Both the position numbers and the translations under genes were made by a program. From Eledone cirrhosa (lineage: Eukaryota; Mollusca; Cephalopoda; Octopoda; Eledonidae), in assembly GCA_964016885.1 (NCBI GenBank), contig OZ024743.1:170759833-170823832 (forward strand): a DNA stretch of 64,000 bases, given 5' to 3'. Below the pieces are notes generated by a model. That model saw only the letters and a list, made by a program, of their open reading frames with translations, ran no database searches and was not told where the DNA came from. Each line of letters starts with the position of its first letter. Position 1 is the first letter of the stretch. This document shows, piece after piece, positions 10,028 through 20,402 of this stretch.

Positions 10028-11716
10028 CTAAGTGTAAAACTTTGGCACATCGGCATAATACAATGTTTTTGCAAGCGGATCGCGATCGCAAAGATCCATG
10101 AACTCAGTCAGAGTCGTCTTAGCCATGTTATTGTTTACTTTAACAGCAGCATTGACCCGAAAGAAGATTTGATTTTCCTCAGGTAGATGAACTTGAAGGC
10201 GAACTACGACCGGTTCTCCCACATGAATTGAAAATCCAAGTATCAAGGCTTCTGAAGGACCGATATATCTTCCTGTTAAATACTGTATTATCTCATCTTC
10301 CCTGTTTACCCCAAACATTGACTGATCACTGCCCTATATTTGATAACGTATTTGATCGATTTCACGGAAGAGCACATCTCTACGTTTAGGTGGCAGTTGA
10401 ACAGTTTTAATAGTTTCATATTGTAGGGAACCATCCATTCCGAAGTTATATTTCGGCTTCCCCTTCCTTCTTGGTGCCCCTCAAATCCTCCCATTCCTGG
10501 AGACCGTCTTCTGTACACAGGATAAGAGTCCTCTCCACACAATGTATATTCATTGAAAGCCTTAGGGTACCGCTTACTGCACGTTCCATCTTTCCAACAC
10601 GGCGAATTGTTAGAGTAATTCGAACCGTGGATCATGTGCTTCAGCACCAATTCCTGACCCTCTTGATCTTTGTTTGGATCTGATATTTCGGCTTGAACAA
10701 ATTTATCGTATTCGTGCGGTTTGGGCTTGGAGGCTTCATTGAGCCCTAGCAAACAGTGCACATGAGGAAGACCTCACTTTTGATATTCGACTGCAATGCA
10801 CTTGCCAAATAGGCCATCTACTCCAGTAAGATACTTTCTTAACAGTTTCCGCTTCAGATCAAATACTCTGGCAATTAAATATGGCCTGTCATGTGGCTTC
10901 TGATTCAGGAATAGGTTTTGCCGGATTTCAGGCCAGTTTGGATTGCATGTCATTGTGATGAAGAACGAAGGATTGCCGTACTTCCGTATGTACATCATGG
11001 CATCGCTCCATCATATATCTCGGTCCACCGACAAATGTGGAAGAGAGTATGATTTGCCTGCCAATATTGCGAAAATCATCATCATCATTCAATGCGTCAG
11101 TAAGGCCCTTGTATGTTGTAGATTACAATGATGTTTGATTCATTCGGATGTATTGCAGTCTATCTCCTTCAATCTTCGCAGCCATGTCAACCAAATATTG
11201 CTGAAATAAACGACCGCCCCTGAGAAGTTGGTTGAATTCATTCTCATGGTTCATTATTCGATAGGCATAGTAACGCATTGGCGTCAACTTCTTGTTGTGG
11301 CTCATTAACAGCTCATGATGCCATCCGTCATCGCCAAAAGGAAAAAATAGAACATACTGCAAACTGTCATAGGACCGATGGGACTCTGAGATTATTTGCA
11401 ATTGTCCGCCTTTTTCTTTCAACACAGTGTGCCGTGCTTTTGCTTGAAGTTCGGTGCTGTTTTGTATAATAACGGCAACTTCGTTTGCAGTTTGTGCATT
11501 GAATCTTCACTCATGTTCCATTGCTGGTCTCCTATCAGGATCAATAATAATCGAAGCTTCGGGAATATTTTTAATTTGTTCTTTTGCCATTCGAAATGAA
11601 GCAACGTAAGGGTTATATTGTCTGAGTATTATTTCCAATAATTCAACTATGTCGCGCTGAACCCCATCGTTATGAAGTAACCTGATCCTCAAATCAACAC
11701 TATCCTGAGGATCCAA
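10028..11716 (-). pseudogene. Helitron Rep (HUH-Y2) domain region
   Basis: The Rep domain nicks and joins DNA strands. In minus-strand order: the Helitron_like_N region (LQYVLFFPFGDDGWHHELLM, 11425-11123), Rep motif 1 FFITMTCNPNWPEIRQNLFL (10998-10774), the HUH box read as GLPHVHCLLGLNE across 10775-10735, then SPCWKDGTCSKRYPKAFNEY and the two-tyrosine box KSIKYVIKY (YxxxY) near 10340. The segment GVNREDEIIQYLTGRYIG follows in a shifted frame. A TGA at 10776-10774 lies just before GLPHVH; a frameshift follows immediately after KYVIKY; further breaks occur near 11120-11000 and 11425-11510. The catalytic residues are still readable, but no continuous protein can be made. Confidence 0.82.
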
Positions 11717-11760
11717 GAAGTAAATTTGAAGAAATTGGGGTTGTTAGTTGGGATTAGGGG

Positions 11761-12411
11761 TTAAGAAATCGATGTAATGGTTAATTTGACCATGAATAAC
11801 GAGGAACGAACTTCTTCGGCCCCAAAATATGTCATTTGGAACAGGCAGTTGTATTGTCTGAGGTTCTGCGTGAACTCGTTTGCCCTAGGTTGATCAGTAC
11901 TAAATAAACTGTGAAGTTCCTGGGGTAAAGGCTGCAGATTCCCCAACCTGACTTTTCCATTCATACAGCAAAAGTTAGCAGTTTCACCATGAAAAAGCAT
12001 TGCATGACAACAGACACAGATCTTATTCATCTGTCCAACATCAACAGAGAGGTCACGTCGTTGAACTGTCCTTGCTCTATCCCTAATGGTTTGTTGGCAA
12101 AGACGTTCAGTTCTCTGAGCGTCCGATTCATGATATCTCCTGCTTTTGTCTTTTTCCCTCTGTTCCGCCAGACGCGCAGCTCTCCGACCATCCGATTCAC
12201 GATCTCTCCTGCTTCTGTCTCTTTCCCTCTGTTCCGCCAGACGCGCAGCCCTTGCTTTATTAGTCTCATCGATCCTTCTATTCGCATGCCTGTCCGGATC
12301 TTGTTGGCGTTGACCACTATCTTGCTCACCTTCTTCGGCTCTCCTTAGCCGTGCTTTCTTTCCACTATCGATAGACAAACCAGATGTTTTCTTTCTTCCT
12401 CGTCGAGGCAT
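11761..12411 (-). pseudogene. Helitron N-terminal region (basic, charged repeats, Cys-rich segment)
   Basis: A 216-residue frame starts MPRRGRKKTSG. It continues through charged repeats of the type RAARLAEQRERDRSRR and RAARLAEQREKDKSRR, then CVCCHAMLFHGETANFCC, then GKVRLGNLQPLPQELHSLF and QYNCLFQMTYFGAEEV. The last segments are typical of the N-terminal part of animal Helitron proteins, where a Cys-rich zinc-binding region precedes Rep. The C-terminal residues run out of frame and the next block resumes near 11716. The start at 12411 is the first Met of the frame, close to the AT-rich subrepeats. Confidence 0.78.
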
Positions 12412-12419
12412 TATTTAAG

Positions 12420-12937
12420 AATCGAAAATCGTATTCACTTTAGAAATAAATTCATATTACCTCAACAAATATTTTTTTTTTTAAATCATCATTTAAAAAT
12501 ATTTCTAAATAATGAAAATATTGTCTGTTTAAACAACTCGTATTTTTCAAATCATATTCACTTAAAAAATACTTATTAATAATTAAAATATTCTGTTTAT
12601 AGAAAGCTGAAATATATATACTCGGTGTACAAATAATTTGTATTTTTTAAGTCATTTTCACTTAAGAATATTTTTTAAATATGCCAAGAAATATTTTTTC
12701 CATCGTATTCACTTGAAAATGATTTTTAAAAAATGAAGATATTGTCGATGTAAATAAAGCTATTCGTGAAATCAAATTCACTTTAAAATATTTCTAAATA
12801 ATTGAAATATTCTTTTTAGCAAAAGCAAAAATATAAACACCTACTGTTTAACACCAACTGGTATTTTTTAGTGATATTCACTTAATGCTTTTCTGACAAT
12901 TAAAATATCGTCTGTTTAAAGAAAGCTCAAATATAGA
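12420..12937. repeat. AT-rich imperfect tandem subrepeats at the Helitron 5' end
   Basis: At least six variants of 'ttcactt.a.aatattt.taaat' occur, near 12438, 12555, 12655, 12710, 12775 and 12880. Several are followed by 'aattaaaatattc.gttta' and 'gaaagct.aaatatata'. Spacing is irregular, roughly 50-120 bp. A single similar block occurs at about 7250-7290, at the other end of the Helitron. Confidence 0.6.
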
Positions 12938-12989
12938 TACACGGAAAAAAATGAAACGAAATTTCATTTCCCACTCTTAGTACGGCTGT

Positions 12990-13084
12990 TACTTAAATAT
13001 AAGTATGTACACGTACATACATATATGTATACAGACGCACAGTAGTATGTATATATATATACATACATGCACACATATATATAT
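12990..13084. repeat. TATG/TA-rich microsatellite
   Basis: Alternating tacg/tata/tatg simple sequence preceding the fold-back element. No gene. Confidence 0.75.
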
Positions 13085-13507
13085 GTACGTATGGATTCAC
13101 CGAACATTTATTATAATGCTGGTGTGTTTGTAAACAAACATCCCGTATTAAGCCGTAGTGTCCAGCAACCATCGTTGCTCGTTTGTTCAACACTGACAAA
13201 GGAACGCTGTACTAGTTTCATTTATTCCGTTTATTGTTTTCGGTGCACCCGGCCGATTAACCCACTCGATATGCAAATTGGGCTGCTCGGCCGTTAATAT
13301 GCATAAGGTAAGTATATACGTTCAACAATCTGGCAGGAAGGTATACGTTGCTGATGATAGCTAATAAGCTTGAAACTAGTACAGCGTTCCTTTGTCAGTG
13401 TTGAACAAACGATCAACGATGGTTGCTGGACACTACGGCTTAATACGGGATGTTTGTTTACAAACACACCGAGCATTATAATAAATGTTCGGTGAATCCA
13501 TACGTAC
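13085..13507. mobile_element. Fold-back element with ~136-bp inverted arms
   Basis: The left arm (13085-13220) is the near-exact reverse complement of the right arm (13371-13507). For example 'tgaaactagtacagcgttcc' at the right matches inverted sequence at 13201-13220. The 150-bp loop (13221-13370) contains half of a hammerhead-like motif whose other half lies in the right arm. The arms contain related short reading frames on opposite strands, which is why similar peptides appear on both strands; they are not genes. I suggest it derives from a Penelope-type terminal repeat, since such elements often carry inverted ends and hammerheads, but no RT is present. Confidence 0.75.
13345..13387 (+). 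ncRNA. Hammerhead-ribozyme-like motif
   Basis: All core elements of a hammerhead can be read in order. Stem I 5' strand ACGTTG is at 13345-13350 and CTGATGA at 13351-13357. Stem II AGCT/AGCT has loop AATA (13359-13370) flanked by a U on each side. GAA is at 13372-13374, stem III is the palindrome ACTAGT (13375-13380), the cleavage-site base is A at 13381, and the stem I 3' strand CAGCGT is at 13382-13387. Stem I gives five Watson-Crick pairs and one G-U. The very short palindromic stem III is a known trait of Penelope-element hammerheads, which act as dimers. The U-U next to the core instead of G-C at the base of stem II is non-standard. Activity is not shown by sequence alone. Confidence 0.6.
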
Positions 13508-13529
13508 AAATATATATAAAACAAAAGTA

Positions 13530-14010
13530 ACGAAGACCGCTGATATAAATACAGCGTCTAGCTCACTCAATGAATCTGGCGAATTGCAGCTGTAATCAAC
13601 TGTTCAGAGTGCACGCATTTAGTTTACTGTAGATGGCTGGCTGTGTTTAGTTAGAGATTGGTGTAAATACCTCTCTCCTGGGCGATCGTTTCTGTGAAAT
13701 ATAACTTTACAAATGCAGATTTTACTTCTGCAATGTTCAGAAAATCACGTAAAATCAGTGGTTATTTATGTACTAGGGCAATCACACTCTTCAGCAGGAA
13801 TTGCCCAACATTATATGATCAGTTCTGTGCGGTGTGAGCTAGCCTTCACTACTGAATAAACTATCTAACAGTTCACGGCAGTCCTCCACTCCGCCTCTAA
13901 TGAAAAGAGAAAGAATATCTCGCAGACCATAACACGTGATTTTGGTAGTTGAATTCAAAGAAAGGAATTCACGTCAAAACGAAGAACTCAACCAGCTTCA
14001 TAGCATATAT
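13530..14010 (-). repeat. Repeats A and B, right copy (inverted)
   Basis: Read on the minus strand this block gives repeat B (14005 to about 13690) followed directly by repeat A (about 13680-13530), in the same order as 5945-6290 and 7080-7221 on the plus strand. It is therefore the mirror partner that brackets the Helitron. Confidence 0.65.
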
Positions 14011-14022
14011 GTATATATACTT

Positions 14023-14365
14023 GTAGCAGGAGTTGCCTCCCTTGTTGTGACACTCACATCACCAATAGAGTAACGCTCTCTAGACAGGAAGTAGCTGGAG
14101 TTGCTTCCCGTTGGGGTGATAGAACCCTTTTTATCACTTCCGGCAGAACCCTATAAAACGAATAACTTTCAGCTCCCTTTCTCTCATTTGCCTTTTCGGC
14201 CAGCCGTCTTCGGCCAGGCGCGTTCGCCTGGCGACCAAACGCTAACTAATAACTTTGTTTCATTCTCTCATCTATTCATTGACATGTCAACTATACTGTT
14301 CTATATATCCACAAATTGTTGATTAAATACACACAAAGCACGTCTCATGTTATATTCATACACAC
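14023..14365 (+). other. LTR-like / promoter-like segment (possible solo LTR)
   Basis: The segment begins TGTAGCAGGAGTTGCC, has a duplicated 'ggagttgc.tccc' (about 14029 and 14097) and a TATAAAA box at 14152. About 45-95 bp later come two GC-rich hairpins, the second GCCAGGCG-CGTT-CGCCTGGC near 14213-14232. An AATTGTTGATTAAATACACA polyadenylation-like stretch follows near 14310. The layout fits an LTR (U3, TATA, leader) but no partner LTR or target duplication was found. Confidence 0.3.
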
Positions 14366-14550
14366 CAGTATTTTGTTATAGACCTCGTGATCCATGCATA
14401 TATATATATATATATATATATTCTCTTTTACCCTGTTCCAACCATCCAGCTGGTATATGGTCTGTAGGAGGGCAACCGTTGTCGGAGTCTCCACCGTGCC
14501 TTGTTGAACCATGGCCTGTGTCGTGGCCGGGAGGTTCCGCTTAGGTTTGG

Positions 14551-14800
14551 TCAGGCTAGGTTAGCGGATGTCAAAATGCCGTCGAGGGTGGGTCCGTGGG
14601 TAGTGTCCCGGAGTTCTGTGCATCTGGTGTCGGAGTGAGCTATATTAAGGTCACTACGTCTATTGAGCCTAATGGATTCAGTATAACCTGCCCTAGTCAG
14701 TGCGTTGTTGTAGTGTTCAGCGGTGTTGCCCGACAGGGTGGATATTCTGTCGGATACACTTTTCACGATGGAATTTAGCACTGTCTTGCGGTGTGTTTTT
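14551..14800 (-). pseudogene. Penelope-like element RT fragment (RT-to-GIY-YIG linker)
   Basis: The minus-strand frame reads MLNSIVKSVSDRISTLSGNT followed by AEHYNNALTRAGYTESIRL. It aligns by eye with IVNSIQQRISRISANKN...AEYYNEALHRAGYSNKIKY of the Penelope-like element at 18440-20105, the segment after the RT core. Only this segment remains, about 75 codons. Its base composition is richer in GC than the other copy, so it belongs to a different subfamily. Confidence 0.7.
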
Positions 14801-15526
14801 TTAATTCTTTAACAAAAACATGAAATGTCTTTACCGACACGATAAACTATCATCGGGTCATCCATGCGTGGCACACCCCACAAACCCCTGCTTAATGTTT
14901 ACACCAAAGCAAGTCTTTGTCTGATCAATACACATTCCAAAATGCGCACAGCCGCGCACACACACACCCAACCTCCTGTTTACACCAAAACAAGTCGTTG
15001 ACTGATCAATTCACATTCTAAAACGTGCCCACACGCGCGCACACACACAAATCCTTAATTGCTCGTGCGCCCACGTAAATATGCACGTATATATATACAC
15101 CCACATTGCTGCCCAACAAATTACACATACGCCCACGCACACAAAATATAGGGCCAATGCCTATATTATATATATATATATTGTTCGTACTGCCTCTCTG
15201 TTTTGTTCCCGTTCAATTTTTTACTATATATATATATATATATTCTCGGTCCACATACCACAATAAAAATAGATCTTTTGTCGTATCACCAGTCCGAGGA
15301 GCAGATCGATACTGGAGTCGAGTCCATATTCCTATGGGTCACCTTGAGCCAACCCCCAGCGAAACGCGCGTAACAGGTCAATACGCAATAAATATTTTTC
15401 ACACGTAAACGAAACTTCCTCGATTTTTCTATTATATACACTCTGCATGTGCATAGAGTGCTTGATTGGATACCAACACCAATATTTCACCGTATTACTC
15501 ACACTATATATGTATTTATATATATA
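14801..15526. other. Non-coding region with an ~80-bp tandem duplication and TA tracts
   Basis: Two copies of 'tgtttacaccaaa.caagtc' followed by 'tgatcaat.cacattc' lie at about 14898-14950 and 14980-15030. (TA)n tracts lie at 15168-15182 and 15226-15243. I see no gene. A 'cgaaacgcgcgt' phrase at about 15359-15371 is discussed among the rejected ribozyme candidates. Confidence 0.55.
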
Positions 15527-16010
15527 CTAGCTGAGCTACTTGGTGATTCCTGGGTATTTTATTAAAGTTTCAATATTTGACCATTGAAATATGATTGCTG
15601 AATTTTAACTAAAGTAGGAATTATATTTTAAAATATTTATTGCAGGTTGTTTAAAGGAAATCTTGTAGATAAAAATATTAGTTTTGTCCAGTGGTGATTT
15701 TTTTAATACTGCTCCCGATTACAGTCGGCATATATAATGCTTCGCACTTAGAAGAATCATTAGGTATGTTGTCAGTGAAAAGGACATGACCCAAAAAATA
15801 AATTTAGATTCTATTTATCCTTTTTTTTTTTTGCACAATCAGACCTCTGAAATTCAAACAAAATGTGACGGCTATTTTAAAAAGCATATATAAAATAAAA
15901 TAAAAAAATAAATTTATCATTGGTTTACGAATGAATGAAGAATTTACTTACACTTTTCTGTAATTCAGGGAAGTTTATTTAAATGTGTATAAGTGTGGTA
16001 AATATATATA
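15527..16010 (-). mobile_element. Helitron 3'-terminal fragment
   Basis: On the minus strand the block ends ...AGTAGCTCAGCTAG at 15527, next to A at 15526 (T on the minus strand), the Helitron 3' rule. The expected subterminal hairpin is degenerate (ACCCAG/CCAAGT). Upstream, 'tttcaatggtcaaatattga' and 'aactttaataaaatac' complete the typical non-autonomous Helitron tail. The 5' boundary is unknown; 16010 is only where the AT-rich body gives way to simple sequence. No protein is encoded. Confidence 0.55.
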
Positions 16011-16198
16011 CATATACACCAGGAACCAAACTCCCTGTCACTGCCCCCATCTCTCCCCATCTCCCCATCACTCACTATTATGAGAAAATGGGGGGGGGGG
16101 CACGCGATGGCCGCCCAGCAGCCCAGGCGGTTGTTTGCTTCACATACGTGAGACAGTAGACTGGGATATATATGTTTCTAGCTTAAGTCCGGTGATAA

Positions 16199-16449
16199 AC
16201 ACACACACTTGTCTCAAATTTAAGAATGCTGAGACACACACGCACGCGCGTGCACAAACACACGCTCACATACACACACAGTGTCATTACAACTTTTGTG
16301 AAAGAGAGAGAGAAAGAGAAGTAACATTAAGAAAGGAGTTAGTTAAGAAGCGTTTAAAAAATAAGTAAATAAGTTAGTTATCGAACTATGCTATCATTTT
16401 TCTGTTTCCTTTCTCTCTCTTTCCTAATCCCCCCTCTCTCTTTCTTTGG

Positions 16450-16500
<51 letters not shown>
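16199..16500. repeat. (CA)n, (GA)n and (CT)n microsatellites
   Basis: (CA)-rich 16199-16285, (GA)-rich 16303-16322 and a long (CT)n at about 16430-16500, followed by CT-rich sequence to 16580. The serine/leucine-rich frames here are simple-sequence artefacts. A G10 run sits at 16091-16100. Confidence 0.85.
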
Positions 16501-16504
<4 letters not shown>

Positions 16505-16589
16505 CCTCTCTCTATCTTATCCACTCTCTCTCTCAGCCCCTCTCTTTCTCTCTTATCTCCTCTCTCTTTCTTACTCTACAGAATGAAGA

Positions 16590-17276
16590 ACAAAAAAACA
16601 AATAAGTTGTTGCCTCGTTTTGGAGGACTGAGTTGTGGGAGGAGAAAGGTGAGTAGTGGGAGGGAGGGTTTAATGTCCGCAGGGGTTCCATTATTAACCA
16701 GTCCTGTTCTGCTATTAGCTTAACATGTGTGTAAAGTTTCATCGGGATCAGATCAATGGTGTAGAAACCAAATGGTTACACACAGAGAAACCAGCCTACT
16801 CGCCAACAGGCACCAATCACAAACTTTCTGCCTTGACCACTAGCCACGTGACGATTCTTAACCATTTTGAATTCGTTTCTGGCGGGGATCATGTAAGAAA
16901 AATCTTTGTCCAATTGAGTTTATCTCCTGATGATTTCCAACCTCATTGATTTATCCAAGATGGGATATATCCAAAAATGGAACGAAACCGCCGGGTTTAG
17001 AGATATTTTGATGATTTTGGTATGTTTATGTACATTTTTTCTTCTAACTTTGGTTTTGTACCTAATTATGTATGGTCAATTTCTAGTCAATTTCTACAGG
17101 CTATCAGAAATACTAGGTAAATTTTCTGTAGCGGTGAGTCGCGGATAAAAAGCTATATCATTTATCTATTGTTTCTTCATAAGAATATTTTAAACTTATA
17201 GCCTCGTTTAAAGGATTTTTATGCTGATTGGGAGAAGAAATACTGTATATATTTTATCTAATGATTCTATGGACTT

Positions 17277-17324
<48 letters not shown>

Positions 17325-17418
17325 AGCAAAAGGGATATTTAATTTGTTGGTAATTCAACAAATATAAATGTTTATAACTGATTCGAAGCACTCGACAGAT
17401 TTTCTGGAGTATAATATT
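16590..17418. other. Unassigned sequence
   Basis: Short plus-strand frames (16725-16949, 16930-17148) have no recognisable domain. The phrase 'taaagtttcatcgggatcag' (about 16733) resembles 5' regions of non-autonomous Helitrons or MITEs, but I cannot place ends. A (TA)n tract lies at 17281-17320. No gene supported. Confidence 0.4.
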
Positions 17419-18450
17419 CAATGATATTACATAAATGGAAACTATATTTATAAAACCATATTTATTCTATTATATATATTTCATGGGTACCAAAACTTTG
17501 GTATGCCCTCATCAGATAAAATACAAAGTTTGTTTTATAAATATTGACATAACCAGTAAGAAGATCTTAACGGTTCAAGTTTTTCCTGGATAGTAAAGGA
17601 AAGAAGGGAAAGAGAAGAGAAGTTAAATATTTCAAATTATTAAGATGAGTATGCAAATGAGGTTGAGGTATAGGGCTGAAAAAAAAACGTTATTTTTAGA
17701 CGCTAGGTAGATTCAAATAATTATTAGGATATATGTATGTATGGTGTAGGAAGAAGAAAGAGAAAGAAAGAAGAGCTTGTATTTACGTTAATTTAAAAAG
17801 AATTAACAGTTTGTAGGAATGGTGGAATATGATTCCAGAATTTAAAACAATTATTTAGCGATATTATGAGTTATAATATTGTATATATAATCAATTAGAT
17901 TATATGAAGAATTATGGTTGTAAGTACATTTTATCTTATTACATTACAACAGGTTGTAAGTATATAAATATCTATATAATTAAAAATTGTGCAAGTATAA
18001 GTATTATTGGTGATTTTATAGAAATAAACCACAATTATTATTTGTTTATATTTCTCATATGAGTTACGAAGGAAGTTGATTTTGCATTTTACATTAAAAA
18101 ATACGCAGATCAAGTTGTAAGAGGAGAACAATTTGTAGATTCAAATATTTTGTTCCAACATTGAAAATATTTTCAGAACATTGTTAATTTAGCGAAGTTA
18201 TATAGTTTATCATACAAGTTATCGTGCATATGTTTGCTCAATTGTAAAGGAAAAGATAACTCCAATCTTATTTGTTAACCATTAAATTTGATGAATGATT
18301 TACTCAGAAAGTATGAAGAGAAAATTATATATTATTTTGTGTGAGATTATTTTTTTCAAGGATGAGAATTTCAATTACATATTATTTACGTCGAAAGATG
18401 TGTGAACAGTTTGAAGATTAAAAAGAGGAACAAAAAAGTATCATGCATTT
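17419..18450 (+). repeat. Left terminal inverted repeat of the Penelope-like element
   Basis: Reverse-complement match to 20403-21441, with only small indels and substitutions. It carries an inverted copy of the CTGATGA...GAAA motif at 17467-17519 (minus strand). The minus-strand frame at 17931-18131 is AT-rich noise. Confidence 0.85.
17467..17519 (-). ncRNA. Hammerhead-like motif in left arm (weak)
   Basis: On the minus strand: CTGATGA (17515-17509), a GGG/CCC stem II with an inner ACCAAA/TTTGGT hairpin, then AT and GAA, then an AU-only stem III. Two extra bases before GAA break the standard core. It is the mirror of the motif at 21341-21393. Confidence 0.3.
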
Positions 18451-20105
18451 AAGGACATCAAATGAAGATCTTTCAACCTTAAATAGAGAAACTTCGGAAA
18501 TTATTTATAAATTAGGCATTCAAAATAGGACTGAACCCTTTATACCTAGAAAACCGAAGATTAACTTGAAGGACCACAAAAGAAATTTTGAAGTTTAACT
18601 ACCAGTCAGACTCATCGCACCATCTAAATCTGACTTAGGCATAATTAGCAAGCATATACTAGATAGAATTATACCACTACTTAAAGAAAAATCACACTTT
18701 AAACTATGTAACGATACTAATGAAGTAATAGATTGGTTTAAAAACATAAGTAAAAATTCATTCAAATGGATATTGCAAATTACTACTCCTCTAGCTTACT
18801 TAATAAGGCACCCCTAGCTTACTTAATAAGGCACTTATCTACGCTTCTAAACATACAGACCTATCTAGTGAAGAAATGAATATCATTCTAACAGCACGTA
18901 AAACCCTAATAGAATTTAATAATCATCTCTGGACAAGAGCCGACAGAAAAAACAATTTTGATATCACTATGGGATCATCTGACTCGGTGCAAGTAACATA
19001 CCTCGTTGGATTATTTATTAATAATGTACTGCATAGAAAAATGCCACAGATGACCGGAGGTTTATATCGTGAGGATATGTTACTTTTAATTGAAAACCAT
19101 AGAAATAGTGAAATTAATAGGAAAAAGAAATCCATAATACAGTTTTTCAACAACTACAACCTTAATTTAGAAATCGAGAATAATTACAAAATCGTTAACT
19201 TCTTAGATGTAACCTTAAACCTTAGCTCAGGTCTTTATTATCCATTCCATAAAATTAACGAAAATCTAAATTACGTAAGTTTCAATTCTAATCATCCTAG
19301 CAATATAAAAAAACATTATTGTCAATAGCATCCAGCAACGGATTTCACGCATCTCTGCTAATAAAAATATTTTTGATGATAAGGCAGAATATTACAATGA
19401 GGCTTTACATAGAGCAGGATACTCGAATAAAATTAAATACTTAGATAACAATAACTTGATAAATCATCCTAGAATTCATTATAATAACAATAAACAATTC
19501 AACTTAAATAGTAAACCCCCCCAAAAAAACTAGAACTAGACATATTATTTGGTACTCTCCCCCATTCTCATTAGACGTTAAAACACCTTTAGCAAAGCTA
19601 TTTTTTAAAGCACTAGATAAGTGTTTTCCTAAAGCCCACAGACGCCACTATATTTTTAACAGACACACTATAAAACTATCCTACTATGAACATAACACAA
19701 AATATAAATAGAATTAATAATAGAAACTTAAAATTTAAACTCTAACCAAACAAACCAAGATAGCAATAATAATATTTCTAACAACAATATTCATAATAAT
19801 AGTACCGTTCCTAATAACAACAACTCCAGAATATGTAACTATAGAATTAAATCAAACTGCCCTTTACATAATAACTGCTTAGACAAAAACGTAATTTATA
19901 AATGCACAGTTAAAACTAGAGACAAAATATGTAACTATATAGGTGCCACTTCTACAAAATTCAAAGAACGCTGATACAACCACAAACAAATTTAATAGGT
20001 CTGATAAAAAAAATCTTCCACTTCATTTCACATCTAATTTGGAATTCAAAGGACAACAATATATACTATTCAATTATAATTAACTGTCAAAACTCTATTA
20101 ATTTA
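18440..20105 (+). pseudogene. Penelope-like reverse transcriptase plus GIY-YIG endonuclease, broken
   Basis: In plus-strand order: INLKDHKRNFEV (RT N-terminal block), RLIAPSKSDLGIISKHILDR, motif A read as MDIANYYSS (about 18768), and DITMGSSDSVQVTYLVGLF (about 18958). Next come the catalytic box GGLYREDMLLLIEN, where family members usually have YRDD, then YKIVNFLDVTLNLSSGLYYP, the post-RT segment HIIWYSPPFSLDVKTPLAKL, and a Cys linker CNYRIKSNCPLHNNCL (about 19840). The GIY-YIG part is YIGATSTKFKER..YNHKQ (about 19935). Disruptions include a stop after NFEV, a 23-bp tandem duplication at 18789-18836, a frameshift in the A-run at 19308-19316, and several stops later. D to E in the RT active site alone would probably inactivate it. 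Confidence 0.75.
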
Positions 20106-20402
20106 AAAACAGAATTATTTTCTAGTTGCAGACATCGCCAAAATTCCACTTTCCGAAGTATTTTTAATCTATGATATTCATTACACTTGACTATATCTTA
20201 TACACCTTTAAAATGATCCTATTATTTACTGAGTTTTTCTTTAAAAATTAAAAATATTTTAAATGATCTTCCTTCTTAAATCTAGTATTTTTACCATTTG
20301 ATATTCTTTTCCTAATGATACTCTTCTTAATCTATTTTTTAGATGTAGATTGATAGTCTTTAATCAACATTCTGAAAGATATCCTCTTTACGATAGTTCT
20401 TC

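Larger units (their letters stand above)
7223..12937 (-). mobile_element. Degenerate autonomous Helitron (Rep/helicase), boundaries tentative
   Basis: The minus strand carries, in order from 12411 to 8042, a basic N-terminal region with a Cys-rich segment, the Helitron Rep domain and a PIF1-family helicase, which is the Helitron protein layout. Proposed ends are inference. On the minus strand a TCTATATTT start at 12937 is flanked by T at 12938, and CTAG ends at 7223 beside A at 7222, giving an A/T target. A weak stem CCAAC/GGTGG precedes the CTAG. Variants of an AT-rich subrepeat occur near both ends (12420-12937 and about 7250-7295). Multiple stops and frameshifts make it inactive. The coding identity is sure; the exact ends are not. 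Confidence 0.6.

Noticed and set aside
15325..15375. 'agCGAAACGCGCGTaac' with palindromic ACGCGCGT, like a Penelope hammerhead 3' half
   Set aside because: The CTGATGA half is absent (CTTGAGC instead) and stem I bases do not pair. It could be a decayed motif but is not supported.
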